DNA of 45,501 bases from Nocardioides psychrotolerans (GCF_900113685.1 NZ_FOQG01000024.1:1-45501), one strand, 5' to 3'; numbered from the stretch's first letter, positions 7,177-15,112 are shown. Translations and numbers: made by a program. The notes: generated from the sequence alone by a model not told the origin.

Positions 7177-8336
7177 GTCGCCACCTCGATGGTGGAGACC
7201 CACTTGGTCTGGAGCACGCCGGGGCGGTTGGGCGCGATCAGGCGGCAGGGGTAGCCGTGGTCGATGGACAGCGGCTCCCCGTCGAGCTGGAGCGCGAGCA
7301 GCGTGCGGTCGTCGTCGGCGAAGTTGCCCTGGAGCAGCGAGTCGCGGAAGGCGCCCTCCTGCTGGAGCGAGCCGATCGCGACGTCGCGATCGCGCGGGGC
7401 ACCGACGAGGTCGAGCAGGTCGCGCAGTCGCACACCGGTCCACTCGCCGCTGGCGCTCCACCCCTCGACGCAGGCGATCGGCAGCGTCTCGGTGCGCTGG
7501 GTCATCGCCGACAGTTCCTCGCGGGTGAGGGTGACGGCGTTGTCGCCGTGGACCACGCTCAAGGAGTACGACGAGCTGGTCGCGGTCGCCGTGACGTCCG
7601 CGGCGACCGCCGACTTGTTGATCGGGATGCCGCCCGGGCCGTCGCCGGAGCGGACGCCGAAGATCGACAGGTCGCGCAGCGCCGGGACGGTGCTGCCAGC
7701 CGTGGTGAGCACGGCCAGTCCCCCGGCCACCCACGTGGTGGTGAGCAACCCGCGGCGCGAGACCCCGCCGTCGCGCGTCGCGGCTGGATCGTCGTGGGTG
7801 GTGTCGTCGACGTCACCACGGAGCGCGTCGCGGATGATCGGGAGCTTCACCGCGATGTGCACGACCAGCGCGCCGATCGCGACCCATGCGACGGCGTAGT
7901 GGGTGCGCCGGTAGGAGAACTCCCAGGGGTACCACTGGGCGACGTTGAGGGTGCCGGTGACGAGCAGGAAGATGCCGGCGGAGACCAGCAGCCCGGTGTT
8001 GACGCGCTCGAGCACCTCGACGACGACCCGGCGCACGTTGCGCGGCGGACGCTCGAAGAACTTCGGGTAGACCGTCCAGAGCTTGACCAGCAGCAGCGGG
8101 ATCGCGGCGGTGCCGGTGATGACGTGCAGGCCCTGGGTGACGCGGTAGCCCCATGATGGTGACGTCGGGAACGGGATCGGCTGCGAGACGTTCTGCGCGT
8201 AGTGGCTGATCAGTCCGGTGAGGAAGGCGACGCCGAAGCACACCCCGAGCCAGACCCCGACCCGCGCGGCCACGGCCGGGCTGTGCAGCCGCGACGTGAA
8301 GCTCGCGGGGGTGGGTGCCTTGAGGGCGGTGGTCAC
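7173..8336 (-). CDS. Membrane-bound molybdopterin-dependent oxidoreductase (sulfite-oxidase fold)
   Basis: 387 residues. N-terminal half: four membrane helices (about 24-45, 66-87, 112-135, 146-168) carrying helix histidines H45, H71, H146 and H160, as in b-type cytochromes. Then a cytoplasmic linker with a twin-arginine motif SRRGLL (193-198) directly before a fifth hydrophobic segment, followed by a molybdopterin domain with PIACVEGW, whose C289 should ligate molybdenum. Actinobacterial five-helix molybdoproteins of this layout are known dual Sec/Tat substrates, so the catalytic domain should end outside the membrane. Substrate unknown. GTG start at 8336 overlaps the methyltransferase stop (GTGA). 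Confidence 0.88.
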   Translation of the reverse strand: MTTALKAPTPASFTSRLHSPAVAARVGVWLGVCFGVAFLTGLISHYAQNVSQPIPFPTSPSWGYRVTQGLHVITGTAAIPLLLVKLWTVYPKFFERPPRNVRRVVVEVLERVNTGLLVSAGIFLLVTGTLNVAQWYPWEFSYRRTHYAVAWVAIGALVVHIAVKLPIIRDALRGDVDDTTHDDPAATRDGGVSRRGLLTTTWVAGGLAVLTTAGSTVPALRDLSIFGVRSGDGPGGIPINKSAVAADVTATATSSSYSLSVVHGDNAVTLTREELSAMTQRTETLPIACVEGWSASGEWTGVRLRDLLDLVGAPRDRDVAIGSLQQEGAFRDSLLQGNFADDDRTLLALQLDGEPLSIDHGYPCRLIAPNRPGVLQTKWVSTIEVAT

Positions 8337-8971
8337 AGGGCCTCCTGAAGTACGCCGAACCAGCGGTCGGCACGGCTCCCGAGGGAGTGGACGGACATCC
8401 CGGCTTCTGTGGCCAGGGACGCGATGCCGTCGACCCCGACGACGGACCAACGGAAGGGCCGGCTGCGGGCGTCGCCGCACTCGAGCGTCGCCCAGCTAGT
8501 CGTCGTCGGCACCCCGGGAGGCGCCAGCTCGACGACGATGCGCCCGCGGGGGTCGAGCAGCTGACGGGCGCGGCCGATCAACCGGAGCGGGTCGCCGCCG
8601 ATCCCGACGTTGCCATCGGCCAGCAGCGCGGTGCCCCAGCGACCCTCGCCGGGGATCGGGTCGAAGACGTCACGCTGGAGCGCCGAGACGCCCCGCGCAA
8701 GGGTCTGCTCGACCGCCTCCTGGACCACGTCGATGCCGAGCACGACGTGACCGAGATCGGCGAGCGCAGCGGCCAGGCGGCCGGGGCCGCAGCCGATGTC
8801 GATGGTCGCGCCGTCGCACTGCGCGAGGATCGCGTGGTCGGCAGCGTCCGCCCCGCGCACCCAGTCGCCGACGGGCAGGCGGGCCGGTGTCGCGTGCAGG
8901 CCGACCACGTGGCAGGGGGCGCCGCGCAGAGCGAGGGCGAAGACGCTCGAGAAGGACTCCAGCTGCGTCAT
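8333..8971 (-). CDS. Class I SAM-dependent methyltransferase
   Basis: 212 residues. Motif I is IDIGCGPGR (57-65), followed by an acidic motif II region VLGIDVVQEAV and a motif IV region ALLADGNVGIGGD. It has the Rossmann core but an unusual N-terminal segment (ESFSSVFALALRGAPCHVVGLHATPARLPVGDWVRGAD) that could bind the acceptor. The acceptor is unknown; the neighbours suggest a sugar or lipid-linked intermediate. ATG at 8971 overlaps the DUF2064 stop as ATGA. Confidence 0.85.
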   Translation of the reverse strand: MTQLESFSSVFALALRGAPCHVVGLHATPARLPVGDWVRGADAADHAILAQCDGATIDIGCGPGRLAAALADLGHVVLGIDVVQEAVEQTLARGVSALQRDVFDPIPGEGRWGTALLADGNVGIGGDPLRLIGRARQLLDPRGRIVVELAPPGVPTTTSWATLECGDARSRPFRWSVVGVDGIASLATEAGMSVHSLGSRADRWFGVLQEAL

Positions 8972-9612
8972 GGGGTTGCCCCTGCCGAGACCCAGGCCCG
9001 GGCGAAGCGGGTGCCCGGCGCGAGTGCCGCCACCGCGTCGGCGTCGGCGACCGTGTCGACGTCGCGCAGCGCGACGGTGGTGACCACCCTCAGCCCGGAG
9101 GCGCGCAGCGCGGCCAGCGTGTCGTCGTACGTCGTGGGGGTGGACATCTCGACCTCGGCGAGCGGAGCCGCGGCGGAGACGTCGCGGCGGACGAGGACCC
9201 ACCAGCCACCGTCGAGCGCGGGGCCGAGGACCACGTCGTCGCCGCCGAGGGCGTCGGCGGCGGCCCGGAGGTCGGCGGCGCTCGCGTGGGGGGTGTCCAT
9301 GCCGATCTGCACGACGACGCCGGGACCTGCGTCGAGGTGGGCGTTGACCAGGCGCTCGGCGAAGCCGTCGCCTCGCTGGGGTGTGATCGTCCACCCGGCG
9401 AGGGCCTCGCGGAGCTCGTCGCCCCGGACGGCGGCCGCGAGGTCGCCATCGAGCGCGAGGTGGCGGTGATCGGTCGCAGCAGAGCCCGCGGCGATGGTGT
9501 CGAGCAGGGCGGCCGCGGCCAGGTCGGCGGCGCGGTCGAGACCGACGTCGGCGCCGAGGCGGGTCTTGACGCGGCCCGCCACGGGGGCCTTGGCGAGGAC
9601 GAGCACCTTCAT
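8968..9612 (-). CDS. DUF2064 / TIGR04282-type glycosyltransferase-like protein
   Basis: 214 residues. The N-terminal AKAPVAGRVKTRLG motif and internal IGMDTPHASAADLRAAADAL and LGPALDGGWWVL stretches are typical of DUF2064 (TIGR04282), a family with a nucleotide-diphospho-sugar transferase fold. Such proteins are commonly coded beside GT2 glycosyltransferases, as here, and may act as nucleotidyl- or glycosyltransferases, but the reaction is not established. ATG at 9612 overlaps the GT2 gene by 4 bp. Confidence 0.85.
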   Translation of the reverse strand: MKVLVLAKAPVAGRVKTRLGADVGLDRAADLAAAALLDTIAAGSAATDHRHLALDGDLAAAVRGDELREALAGWTITPQRGDGFAERLVNAHLDAGPGVVVQIGMDTPHASAADLRAAADALGGDDVVLGPALDGGWWVLVRRDVSAAAPLAEVEMSTPTTYDDTLAALRASGLRVVTTVALRDVDTVADADAVAALAPGTRFARAWVSAGATP

Positions 9613-10268
9613 CGGTCGAGCACCTTCCAGAAGTCCCGGGCCGCACGGACGGTGCCGACGAAGGATCCGGAGACCTTCGAGCGGGTGCCCTCCGCCCGGG
9701 GGTGGTAGGTCACGTCACGCTCGACGAACCGCCAGCCAGCGCGGGTCGCCTTCTGCAACAACTCGACCGGGTACCCGAAACGGCGGTCCTCAACCCCGAG
9801 GTCCAGCAGCGCCTGACGGCCACAGACCCGCATCGGGGCGATGTCGTGGGCGTCCATCCCGATCCGGCGGCGCAGCCAGGCTGCGATGACCGCGTTGCCG
9901 GCGCGCGCGTGCCACGGCCAGACGCCGCGCGAGACCGGGCGACGGCGGCCGACGGCGATGTCGGCGCGGCCGTCGGTGACGTCGGCGAGCATGGGCAGCA
10001 GCTCGGCCGGGTCGAAGGAGCCGTCGCCGTCCATGAAGGCGACATAGTCGTGGGTCGCGGCCAGCACCCCGGCATGCACCGCCGAGCCGTAGCCGGGTCG
10101 GTCCTCGCGGACCACGGTCGCTCCGAGGCGCTCGGCCACCGCGGCGGTGTCGTCGCTCGAGCCGTTGTCGACGACGATCACGGCGAAGTCCTGCGGCACC
10201 TGCGGCAGCAGCCCGACGAGGGCCAGAGCCTCGTCGCGACAGGGGAGGATGAGGTCGCAGGTGGGCAC
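9609..10268 (-). CDS. GT2-family glycosyltransferase (dolichol-phosphate-mannose synthase-like)
   Basis: 219 residues. The GT-A fold is shown by LPCRDE at the N terminus, VDNGSSDDT (33-41) and the metal-binding FMDGDGSFD (78-86), followed by IAVGRRRPVSRG and the acceptor region. No C-terminal membrane helices, so it is a soluble or peripheral enzyme that likely charges polyprenyl phosphate or another acceptor with a hexose. I choose GTG at 10268 over a TTG at 10289 because TATTTT lies 7 nt before it, which fits a leaderless mRNA, and because homologues start near CDLILPCRDE. First gene of the seven-gene operon; the divergent GT-C-like protein may use its product. Confidence 0.88.
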   Translation of the reverse strand: MPTCDLILPCRDEALALVGLLPQVPQDFAVIVVDNGSSDDTAAVAERLGATVVREDRPGYGSAVHAGVLAATHDYVAFMDGDGSFDPAELLPMLADVTDGRADIAVGRRRPVSRGVWPWHARAGNAVIAAWLRRRIGMDAHDIAPMRVCGRQALLDLGVEDRRFGYPVELLQKATRAGWRFVERDVTYHPRAEGTRSKVSGSFVGTVRAARDFWKVLDR

Positions 10269-10275
10269 ATCCTCT

Positions 10276-10281
10276 AAAATA
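10276..10281 (-). promoter_or_regulatory. Putative -10 box of the seven-gene operon (leaderless)
   Basis: TATTTT on the minus strand, 7 nt before the GTG at 10268. An AGAGG in the gap is too close to the start codon to serve as a normal ribosome-binding site. No clear -35 box. Confidence 0.45.
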
Positions 10282-10369
10282 GGGGGCAAAGCCTGACGGC
10301 CGGTGCCGCCAGGGCTTACGAACGTGTGACGCCCGGCCTCAGGTGCGAGGACCGGCCGGGTGGCGTCCG

Positions 10370-10375
10370 TAGGCT
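10370..10375 (+). promoter_or_regulatory. Putative -10 box of the GT-C-like gene (leaderless)
   Basis: TAGGCT lies 7 nt before the ATG at 10383, and no Shine-Dalgarno sequence is present. It forms a divergent pair with the TATTTT box of the minus-strand operon, about 90 bp away. Confidence 0.45.
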
Positions 10376-10382
10376 CTCCCCC

Positions 10383-11819
10383 ATGTCGACACCTTCCCCT
10401 CTGTCGACGCGCTCCGGGCCGACCCGTTCACGCGCAGCCTGGGTCGGCCTCGTCCTCACCGTGCTGCTGATGGCCGCCGCGGTCCTGGTCCCGCTCCTGG
10501 GCGGCTGGGACGTGGCGTCTCGTCGCGACGACCTGGACCTCGCGCCGCTGCACGGCTACTGGATGCCGCAGCTCTTCGGTCCCGGCACCGTCCCTGCGTT
10601 GCTGATCGCCTTCCTGGGCTGGCGGTTCGGGCCCGATCTCGCCCAGCGGCTCCCGTGGGGCCGCCTGCTGCTCACGTCGTACGTCGTGGGGCTGGGGTGG
10701 CTGCTCGCGCTCGCGCTGGTCGACGGCGAGGCGGGGCTGTCGCGGGTGCTGGGCAACCCCTACGAGTACCTCGAGACGGCCCGCGCGACCACCGACGTCG
10801 GCGTGATGCTCGGCGAGTACATCGACCGCATCCCGATGGACTCCCCCGACAACTGGGTCACCCACGTGGCGGGCCACCCACCCGGGGCGCTGCTCTTCTT
10901 CATCGGTCTGGTCCGGGTGGGCCTCGGTGGCGACCTCGCGGCCGGCGTCGTCGTGACCGCGATCGCCGCGACGACCGCGGTCGCGGTGATGGTGACGCTG
11001 CGCGTGCTCGGGGCCGAGGCGCACGCACGCACTGCCGCGCCGTTCCTCGTGCTGACCCCCGCCGCGGTGTTCATGGCGGTCTCCGCCGACGCACTGTTCG
11101 CCGCCGTCGCCGCGTGGGGGTTGGCCGCGCTGGCGATCGCTGCGACGTCCTGCTCGCGCGATTCTCGCGATTCTCGCGATTCTCGCGATTCTCGCGGTTC
11201 GCGCGGTTCGCGCGGTTCGCGCGGTTCGCGCGGTTCGCGTCGAAGGATGGTCGCGTGGTCCGTGGTCGCGGGGCTGCTGCTGGGCTACTGCGTGATGCTC
11301 TCCTACGGCCTGCCGCTGCTCGGTGTGCTCGCGCTGGCCGTGCTGCTGGTCGCCCGGTCATGGTGGCCGCTGCCGCTCGCGGCCGTGAGCGCGGTCGCCG
11401 TGGTGCTTGCCTTCGCGGTCGGAGGCTTCGCCTGGTGGGAGGCCTACCCCGTGCTGGTGGACCGCTATTACGAGGGCATCGCGACCGACCGACCGGCGTC
11501 GTACTGGATGTGGGGCAACCTGGCCGCCCTCGCCTTCTCCGCCGGTCCCCTGCTCGGCGCCGGGTTGGCGGTGCTGGTGGCTGGAGGCCGACGCAGTGAC
11601 CGGACGCTGCGGCTCCTGGCCGGCGCTGGGTTCCTGACGATCCTGCTCGCCGACGTCTCGCAGATGAGCAAGGCCGAGGTCGAGCGGATCTGGCTGCCGT
11701 TCATCCCGTGGATGACGTTGTCGCTGGTGCTGCTCCCCTATGCCTGGCGGCGCTGGGGGCTAGGACTCCAGCTGGTCGCGGCGCTGTTGCTCCAGCACCT
11801 CGTCTACACGTCCTGGTGA
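10383..11819 (+). CDS. Polytopic membrane protein, GT-C glycosyltransferase-like
   Basis: 478 residues, roughly ten membrane helices. After the first helix the outside loop contains an acidic RRDDLD motif (48-52), the position where GT-C enzymes keep their catalytic Asp/Glu pair, and a second loop carries NWVTHVAGHPPG (157-168), a HPPG motif met in several lipid-phosphate-sugar-dependent transferases. The assignment is therefore a probable GT-C enzyme, not proven. Residues 260-286 are a (DSR)4(GSR)5 repeat encoded by a 9-bp minisatellite, in a predicted loop between helices. It is transcribed away from the GT2-DUF2064-methyltransferase operon and converges on an epimerase gene, suggesting one glycan or glycolipid pathway. 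Confidence 0.75.
   Translation: MSTPSPLSTRSGPTRSRAAWVGLVLTVLLMAAAVLVPLLGGWDVASRRDDLDLAPLHGYWMPQLFGPGTVPALLIAFLGWRFGPDLAQRLPWGRLLLTSYVVGLGWLLALALVDGEAGLSRVLGNPYEYLETARATTDVGVMLGEYIDRIPMDSPDNWVTHVAGHPPGALLFFIGLVRVGLGGDLAAGVVVTAIAATTAVAVMVTLRVLGAEAHARTAAPFLVLTPAAVFMAVSADALFAAVAAWGLAALAIAATSCSRDSRDSRDSRDSRGSRGSRGSRGSRGSRRRMVAWSVVAGLLLGYCVMLSYGLPLLGVLALAVLLVARSWWPLPLAAVSAVAVVLAFAVGGFAWWEAYPVLVDRYYEGIATDRPASYWMWGNLAALAFSAGPLLGAGLAVLVAGGRRSDRTLRLLAGAGFLTILLADVSQMSKAEVERIWLPFIPWMTLSLVLLPYAWRRWGLGLQLVAALLLQHLVYTSW
11160..11240. repeat. 9-bp minisatellite (4 + 5 units) in a coding region
   Basis: Four units of gattctcgc (11160-11195) followed by five of ggttcgcgc (11196-11240, last base changed). In frame they code Asp-Ser-Arg x4 then Gly-Ser-Arg x5. 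The two blocks differ at only a few positions, so one grew from the other. Copy-number change keeps frame. Confidence 0.97.
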
Positions 11820-11861
11820 CCTGATGACCTGTTGCTCGGGGTGCTCGCTGGGGGTGGGGCG

Positions 11862-12905
11862 TCAGGCGCGCAGCGGCGCGGTCGCGAACTCGTGCAGCCC
11901 CTCGGCCGGCGTGACCTCGGCGCTGAAGCCGAGCTCGGCGCGGGCCAGCTCGGGCGAGGCCACGATGTGCCGGACGTCGCCGAGGCGGTAGCCACCGGTG
12001 ACCTGGGGCGCGATGTCGCGGCCGGTGCCGGTGGCGACCAGCTCGGCCACCTCCCGGATCGAGATCGGGCTGCCGCTGCAGACGTTGTAGGCCGCGAAGG
12101 TCCCGTCGGGCTCGGTGACGACGGCCCGCAGCGCGAGAACGTTGGCCCGCGCGACGTCGGCGACGTGGACGAAGTCGCGCATCTGCGCACCGTCCTCGTA
12201 GACGCGGGGCGCCTCACCGCGCTCCAGCGAGGAGCGGAACATCGCGGCGACGCCGCTGTAGGGGGTGTCGCGTGGCATGCCGGGACCGTAGACGTTGTGG
12301 TAGCGCAGCGCCACGGCCGACGCGCTCGCCTGCCGGACCCACGCGGAGGTGTAGTGCTCCTGGGCGAGCTTGCTGGCGGCGTACGTGCTGCGCGGGTCGA
12401 GGCGCGCGTCCTCGTCCACGGTCTCCCAGCCCAGGGCGCGCTCGCAGGTCGGGCAGTGGTTGTCGAAGTCGCCGGCGTCGAGCGCCTCGAGGCGGCGCGG
12501 CGGCGGGACCTGGGCGCCGTGCTCGGAGCAGGAGTAGCGCCCCTCGCCGTAGACGACCATGGACGACGCGACGACCAGCCGGGAGACCCCCGCCTCGTGC
12601 ATGGCGGCGAGGAGGGCGGCGTTACCGAGGTCGTTGTGGGAGGCGTACGCCGGCAGGTCGGACACCGTCACGCCGGCCCCGACGAGCGCGGCCTGGTGGC
12701 ACACGGCGTCGACGCCGTCGAGGATCCCCTCCCACGACCCGGCGTCGCGCACGTCGAGCTGGTGCGTGCCGGCGGGCACGTGGGCGGTGCCGTGGGCCTG
12801 CTCGAGCATCAGGTCGACGCGCACGACCTCGTCACCGGCGTGCTCGAGCTGCTGGGCGACGACGCCGCCGATGAAGCCGGCGGAGCCGGTGACGAGGACC
12901 TTCAT
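11862..12905 (-). CDS. NAD-dependent epimerase/dehydratase (extended SDR)
   Basis: 347 residues. Rossmann motif TGSAGFIGG (6-14), active-site YAASK (Tyr-x3-Lys) after DPRST, and RYHNVYGPGMPRDTPYSGV typical of UDP-sugar 4-epimerase-like enzymes. Unusual is a Cys-containing insert (YSCSEHGAQ ... DFDNHCPTCERALGWE) that could bind zinc. The product is probably an activated sugar for the nearby glycosyltransferases. ATG at 12905 overlaps the MTA phosphorylase stop as ATGA, a pairing with no obvious metabolic link. It ends 43 bp from the converging GT-C-like gene. Confidence 0.85.
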   Translation of the reverse strand: MKVLVTGSAGFIGGVVAQQLEHAGDEVVRVDLMLEQAHGTAHVPAGTHQLDVRDAGSWEGILDGVDAVCHQAALVGAGVTVSDLPAYASHNDLGNAALLAAMHEAGVSRLVVASSMVVYGEGRYSCSEHGAQVPPPRRLEALDAGDFDNHCPTCERALGWETVDEDARLDPRSTYAASKLAQEHYTSAWVRQASASAVALRYHNVYGPGMPRDTPYSGVAAMFRSSLERGEAPRVYEDGAQMRDFVHVADVARANVLALRAVVTEPDGTFAAYNVCSGSPISIREVAELVATGTGRDIAPQVTGGYRLGDVRHIVASPELARAELGFSAEVTPAEGLHEFATAPLRA

Positions 12906-13714
12906 GCGCGGTCCTGGCCGGGGCCGGGGATGTCGTAGGTGAGGTCGATGCCGTCGGCCCAGGTGGCGCAGCTACACCCGGTCGGGTCGGGCAGGGTGTC
13001 GATGGCGCGGGTCAGGAGGCCGGTGAGCCGCTCGAGGTTGGCCTTGAAGAGCGCGAAGACCTCCTCCTGGCCGACGCCCGCACCCGATTCGGCGCCGGCG
13101 TCCATGTCGGTCACGAGCGCGATCGCGGCGTAGCAGAGGCGCATCTCGCGGGCCAGCGCCGCCTCGGGCGCCCCCGTCATGTTGATCAGGTCCCAGCCCT
13201 GGGCGGCGTAGTGCTGCGACTCGGCGCGCGTGGAGAAGCGCGGACCCTCGATGACGACCATCGTCCCGCCGCGGGTGATGGAGGGGTCGGCGTCGGCGAT
13301 GGCAGTGGAGACCCCAGGGCAGTAGGGGTCGGCGAACGGCAGGTGGACCGCCCCGGACTCCACGAAGCTGCCGGTGCGGGTCAGAGTGCGGTCGACCAGC
13401 TGGTCCGGGACCACGACGTCCCCGGGTGCGACGGTGTCGCGCAGGCCGCCGACGGCGCAGGGCGCCAGCACCTGACGTACGCCGAGCGAGCTCAGCGCCC
13501 ACAGGTTGGCGCGGTAGTTGATCAGGTGGGGCGGGAAGTCGTGGTGCTGGCCGTGTCGCGGCAGGAACGCGACCTGTCGTCCCGCGACGGTGCCGACGGC
13601 GATCGGGGCGCTCGGGGCGCCGTAGGGCGTGTCCACCACATGCTCGGTGGGGTCCTCGATGAAGGAGTAGAAACCGGTCCCGCCGATGACGGCGACCTCA
13701 GCAACAGCAGGCAT
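12902..13714 (-). CDS. mtnP: S-methyl-5'-thioadenosine phosphorylase-type enzyme
   Basis: 270 residues, normal family length. Cleaves methylthioadenosine (or a related purine nucleoside) with phosphate for methionine and purine salvage. Visible are the phosphate-binding IGGTGFYSF, FLPRHGQHH (substrate phosphate His), INYRANLWALSSLGV, VVIEGPRFSTRAES and INMTGAPEAALAREM. MTAP and its close relative MTIP are hard to separate by eye. ATG start at 13714 follows a TATGCT box by 6 nt, so the mRNA is probably leaderless. Confidence 0.9.
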   Translation of the reverse strand: MPAVAEVAVIGGTGFYSFIEDPTEHVVDTPYGAPSAPIAVGTVAGRQVAFLPRHGQHHDFPPHLINYRANLWALSSLGVRQVLAPCAVGGLRDTVAPGDVVVPDQLVDRTLTRTGSFVESGAVHLPFADPYCPGVSTAIADADPSITRGGTMVVIEGPRFSTRAESQHYAAQGWDLINMTGAPEAALAREMRLCYAAIALVTDMDAGAESGAGVGQEEVFALFKANLERLTGLLTRAIDTLPDPTGCSCATWADGIDLTYDIPGPGQDRA

Positions 13715-13720
13715 CCCCTC

Positions 13721-13726
13721 AGCATA
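13721..13726 (-). promoter_or_regulatory. Putative -10 box of mtnP-epimerase unit (leaderless)
   Basis: TATGCT, 4 of 6 to TATAAT, 6 nt before the ATG. No separate ribosome-binding site at suitable distance. Confidence 0.45.
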
Positions 13727-13742
13727 GGGAGCGGGCGGGGCG

Positions 13743-13791
13743 GCCGAGTCGGCGCGATGTCGCAGGGCGTGTCACATCGCGCCGACTCGGC
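13743..13791 (-). terminator. 18-bp perfect hairpin at the end of the MFS gene
   Basis: gccgagtcggcgcgatgt (13743-13760) pairs perfectly with acatcgcgccgactcggc (13774-13791), loop 13 nt. The right arm overlaps the last codons and stop of the MFS gene; there is no T-run. It can end transcription of the MFS operon and also protects the mtnP promoter region. The arm recurs at 354-371, so it is also a dispersed repeat. Confidence 0.75.
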
Positions 13792-15103
13792 GTTCGTCCG
13801 GGGTCAGTGCAGCGGCGCGGACGGCGGCGAGGACGACCGCGGCCGCGAGGGCGGTGGTGAGGAGCGCGAGGACGGGGTAGCCGGCGAGGCCGACGACGAG
13901 GCCGGCCAGCCCACCGGCGGAGGCAGCCGTGACGCCCATGACCAGGTCGGCCATGCCCTGGACGTCGGTGCGGGCCTCGAGGGGTGCGTGGTCGGCGACC
14001 ATCGTCGAGGCCGCGACGGTGGCGAGCGACCAGCCGAGCCCCAGCAGGAAGAGCCCGCTGAAGATCTGCCAGGACGTGCCCTCGGGCGCGGCCGCGCACA
14101 GTCCGAGCGAGACGAGCAGGACCACTCCCCCGGCGCCGAGCACCGGCGGTCGACCGAGGCGGTCGGAGAGCAGCCCGACCAGCGGCGAGAAGGCGAACAT
14201 CCCGAGCACGTGGATGCTGATGACGACCCCGATGATCCGCAGCTCGGCGCCGCCGTGCTCCATGTGGATCGGGGTCATCGTCATCACCCCGACCATCGCG
14301 GCGTGTGCGCCCGCGAGCCCGGCGATCGCCAGTCCGAGGACGGGCCGCTCGCGGACTGCCTGACGAGCGCGGCCCCACGAGGTGCCGGAGGGCTCGGCGG
14401 CCGGGAGGTCGGCGACCTGGCGCGCCAGCAGCAGCGGGTCGGGGCGCAGCCGGGTGGCGACGACCAGGGCGGCGAGCAGCATGCCGATGGCACCGAGCGC
14501 GAAGGGGCCGGTGAGGTCCGGGATGCCGAGAAGGCCGGCGAAGGAGGCGGACGGCCCGGTGAGGTTGGGGCCGGCGACCGCACCGATGGTCGTCGCCCAC
14601 ACGACCGTCGACAGCGCCCGGCCACGGCGCTCGGGGAGCGCGAGGTCGGTGGCGGCGTAGCGGGAGGCGTTGTTGGCGGCCGTGGTCGCGCCGATCAGGA
14701 TCGCGCCGATGAGCAGCAGCACCATCGAGCCGACGACGCCGGCGACGACCGCGAGCAGTGCGCCGGTGGCGCCGAGGAGGAAGCCGGTGGTGATGCCGAC
14801 CCGGCGCCCCCTGGCCGACATCAGGCGAGCCAGCAGGTAGGAGGCGATGGCGGCGCCGAGCACCTGGAAGGTGCCGGCGAGCCCGGCCAGGCTCTCGGAG
14901 CCGGACAGTTCGCGGGCGAGCAGGCTCGCCGTGGCGATCCCGATGGTGATGCCGATCGCGCCCACGGCCTGCGCGAGCACCAGCGTGCGAACGGTGCGGG
15001 CCTGGATGCGGGCGAGGTCGTCGGGCGAAGGAGTCGGGGTGGCCGGCGGGCTCGTCACTGGAGGGTCTGTCATCGCAGGGTCTGTCACTGGAGGGTCGGT
15101 CAC
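13772..15103 (-). CDS. Major facilitator superfamily transporter
   Basis: 443 residues with about 12 membrane helices. The inter-helix motif GRRVGITTGFLLG after helix 2 and GLLSDRLGRPPVLGAGG after helix 8 match the MFS loop signature, here of the multidrug/sugar-efflux type. Substrate unknown. The start is ambiguous: a 15-bp repeat array places four in-frame start codons (GTG 15103, GTG 15088, ATG 15073, GTG 15058) within 48 nt. I use the first because it overlaps the DUF3046 stop as GTGA. The N-terminal tail VTDPP/VTDPA/MTDPP/VTSPP is therefore a translated repeat. Confidence 0.88.
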   Translation of the reverse strand: MTDPPVTDPAMTDPPVTSPPATPTPSPDDLARIQARTVRTLVLAQAVGAIGITIGIATASLLARELSGSESLAGLAGTFQVLGAAIASYLLARLMSARGRRVGITTGFLLGATGALLAVVAGVVGSMVLLLIGAILIGATTAANNASRYAATDLALPERRGRALSTVVWATTIGAVAGPNLTGPSASFAGLLGIPDLTGPFALGAIGMLLAALVVATRLRPDPLLLARQVADLPAAEPSGTSWGRARQAVRERPVLGLAIAGLAGAHAAMVGVMTMTPIHMEHGGAELRIIGVVISIHVLGMFAFSPLVGLLSDRLGRPPVLGAGGVVLLVSLGLCAAAPEGTSWQIFSGLFLLGLGWSLATVAASTMVADHAPLEARTDVQGMADLVMGVTAASAGGLAGLVVGLAGYPVLALLTTALAAAVVLAAVRAAALTPDERRVGAM

Positions 15104-15112
15104 TGGAGGGTC
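15053..15112 (-). repeat. 15-bp tandem repeat carrying start codons
   Basis: Four units of GACCCTCCAGTGACN on the minus strand (third unit GACCCTGCGATGACA). Each contains a start codon in the MFS frame; the first also contains the DUF3046 stop codon. Confidence 0.93.

Noticed and set aside
11862..12905. Frames antisense to the epimerase with Arg-rich products
   Set aside because: Typical shadow frames; the epimerase motifs on the minus strand are unmistakable.
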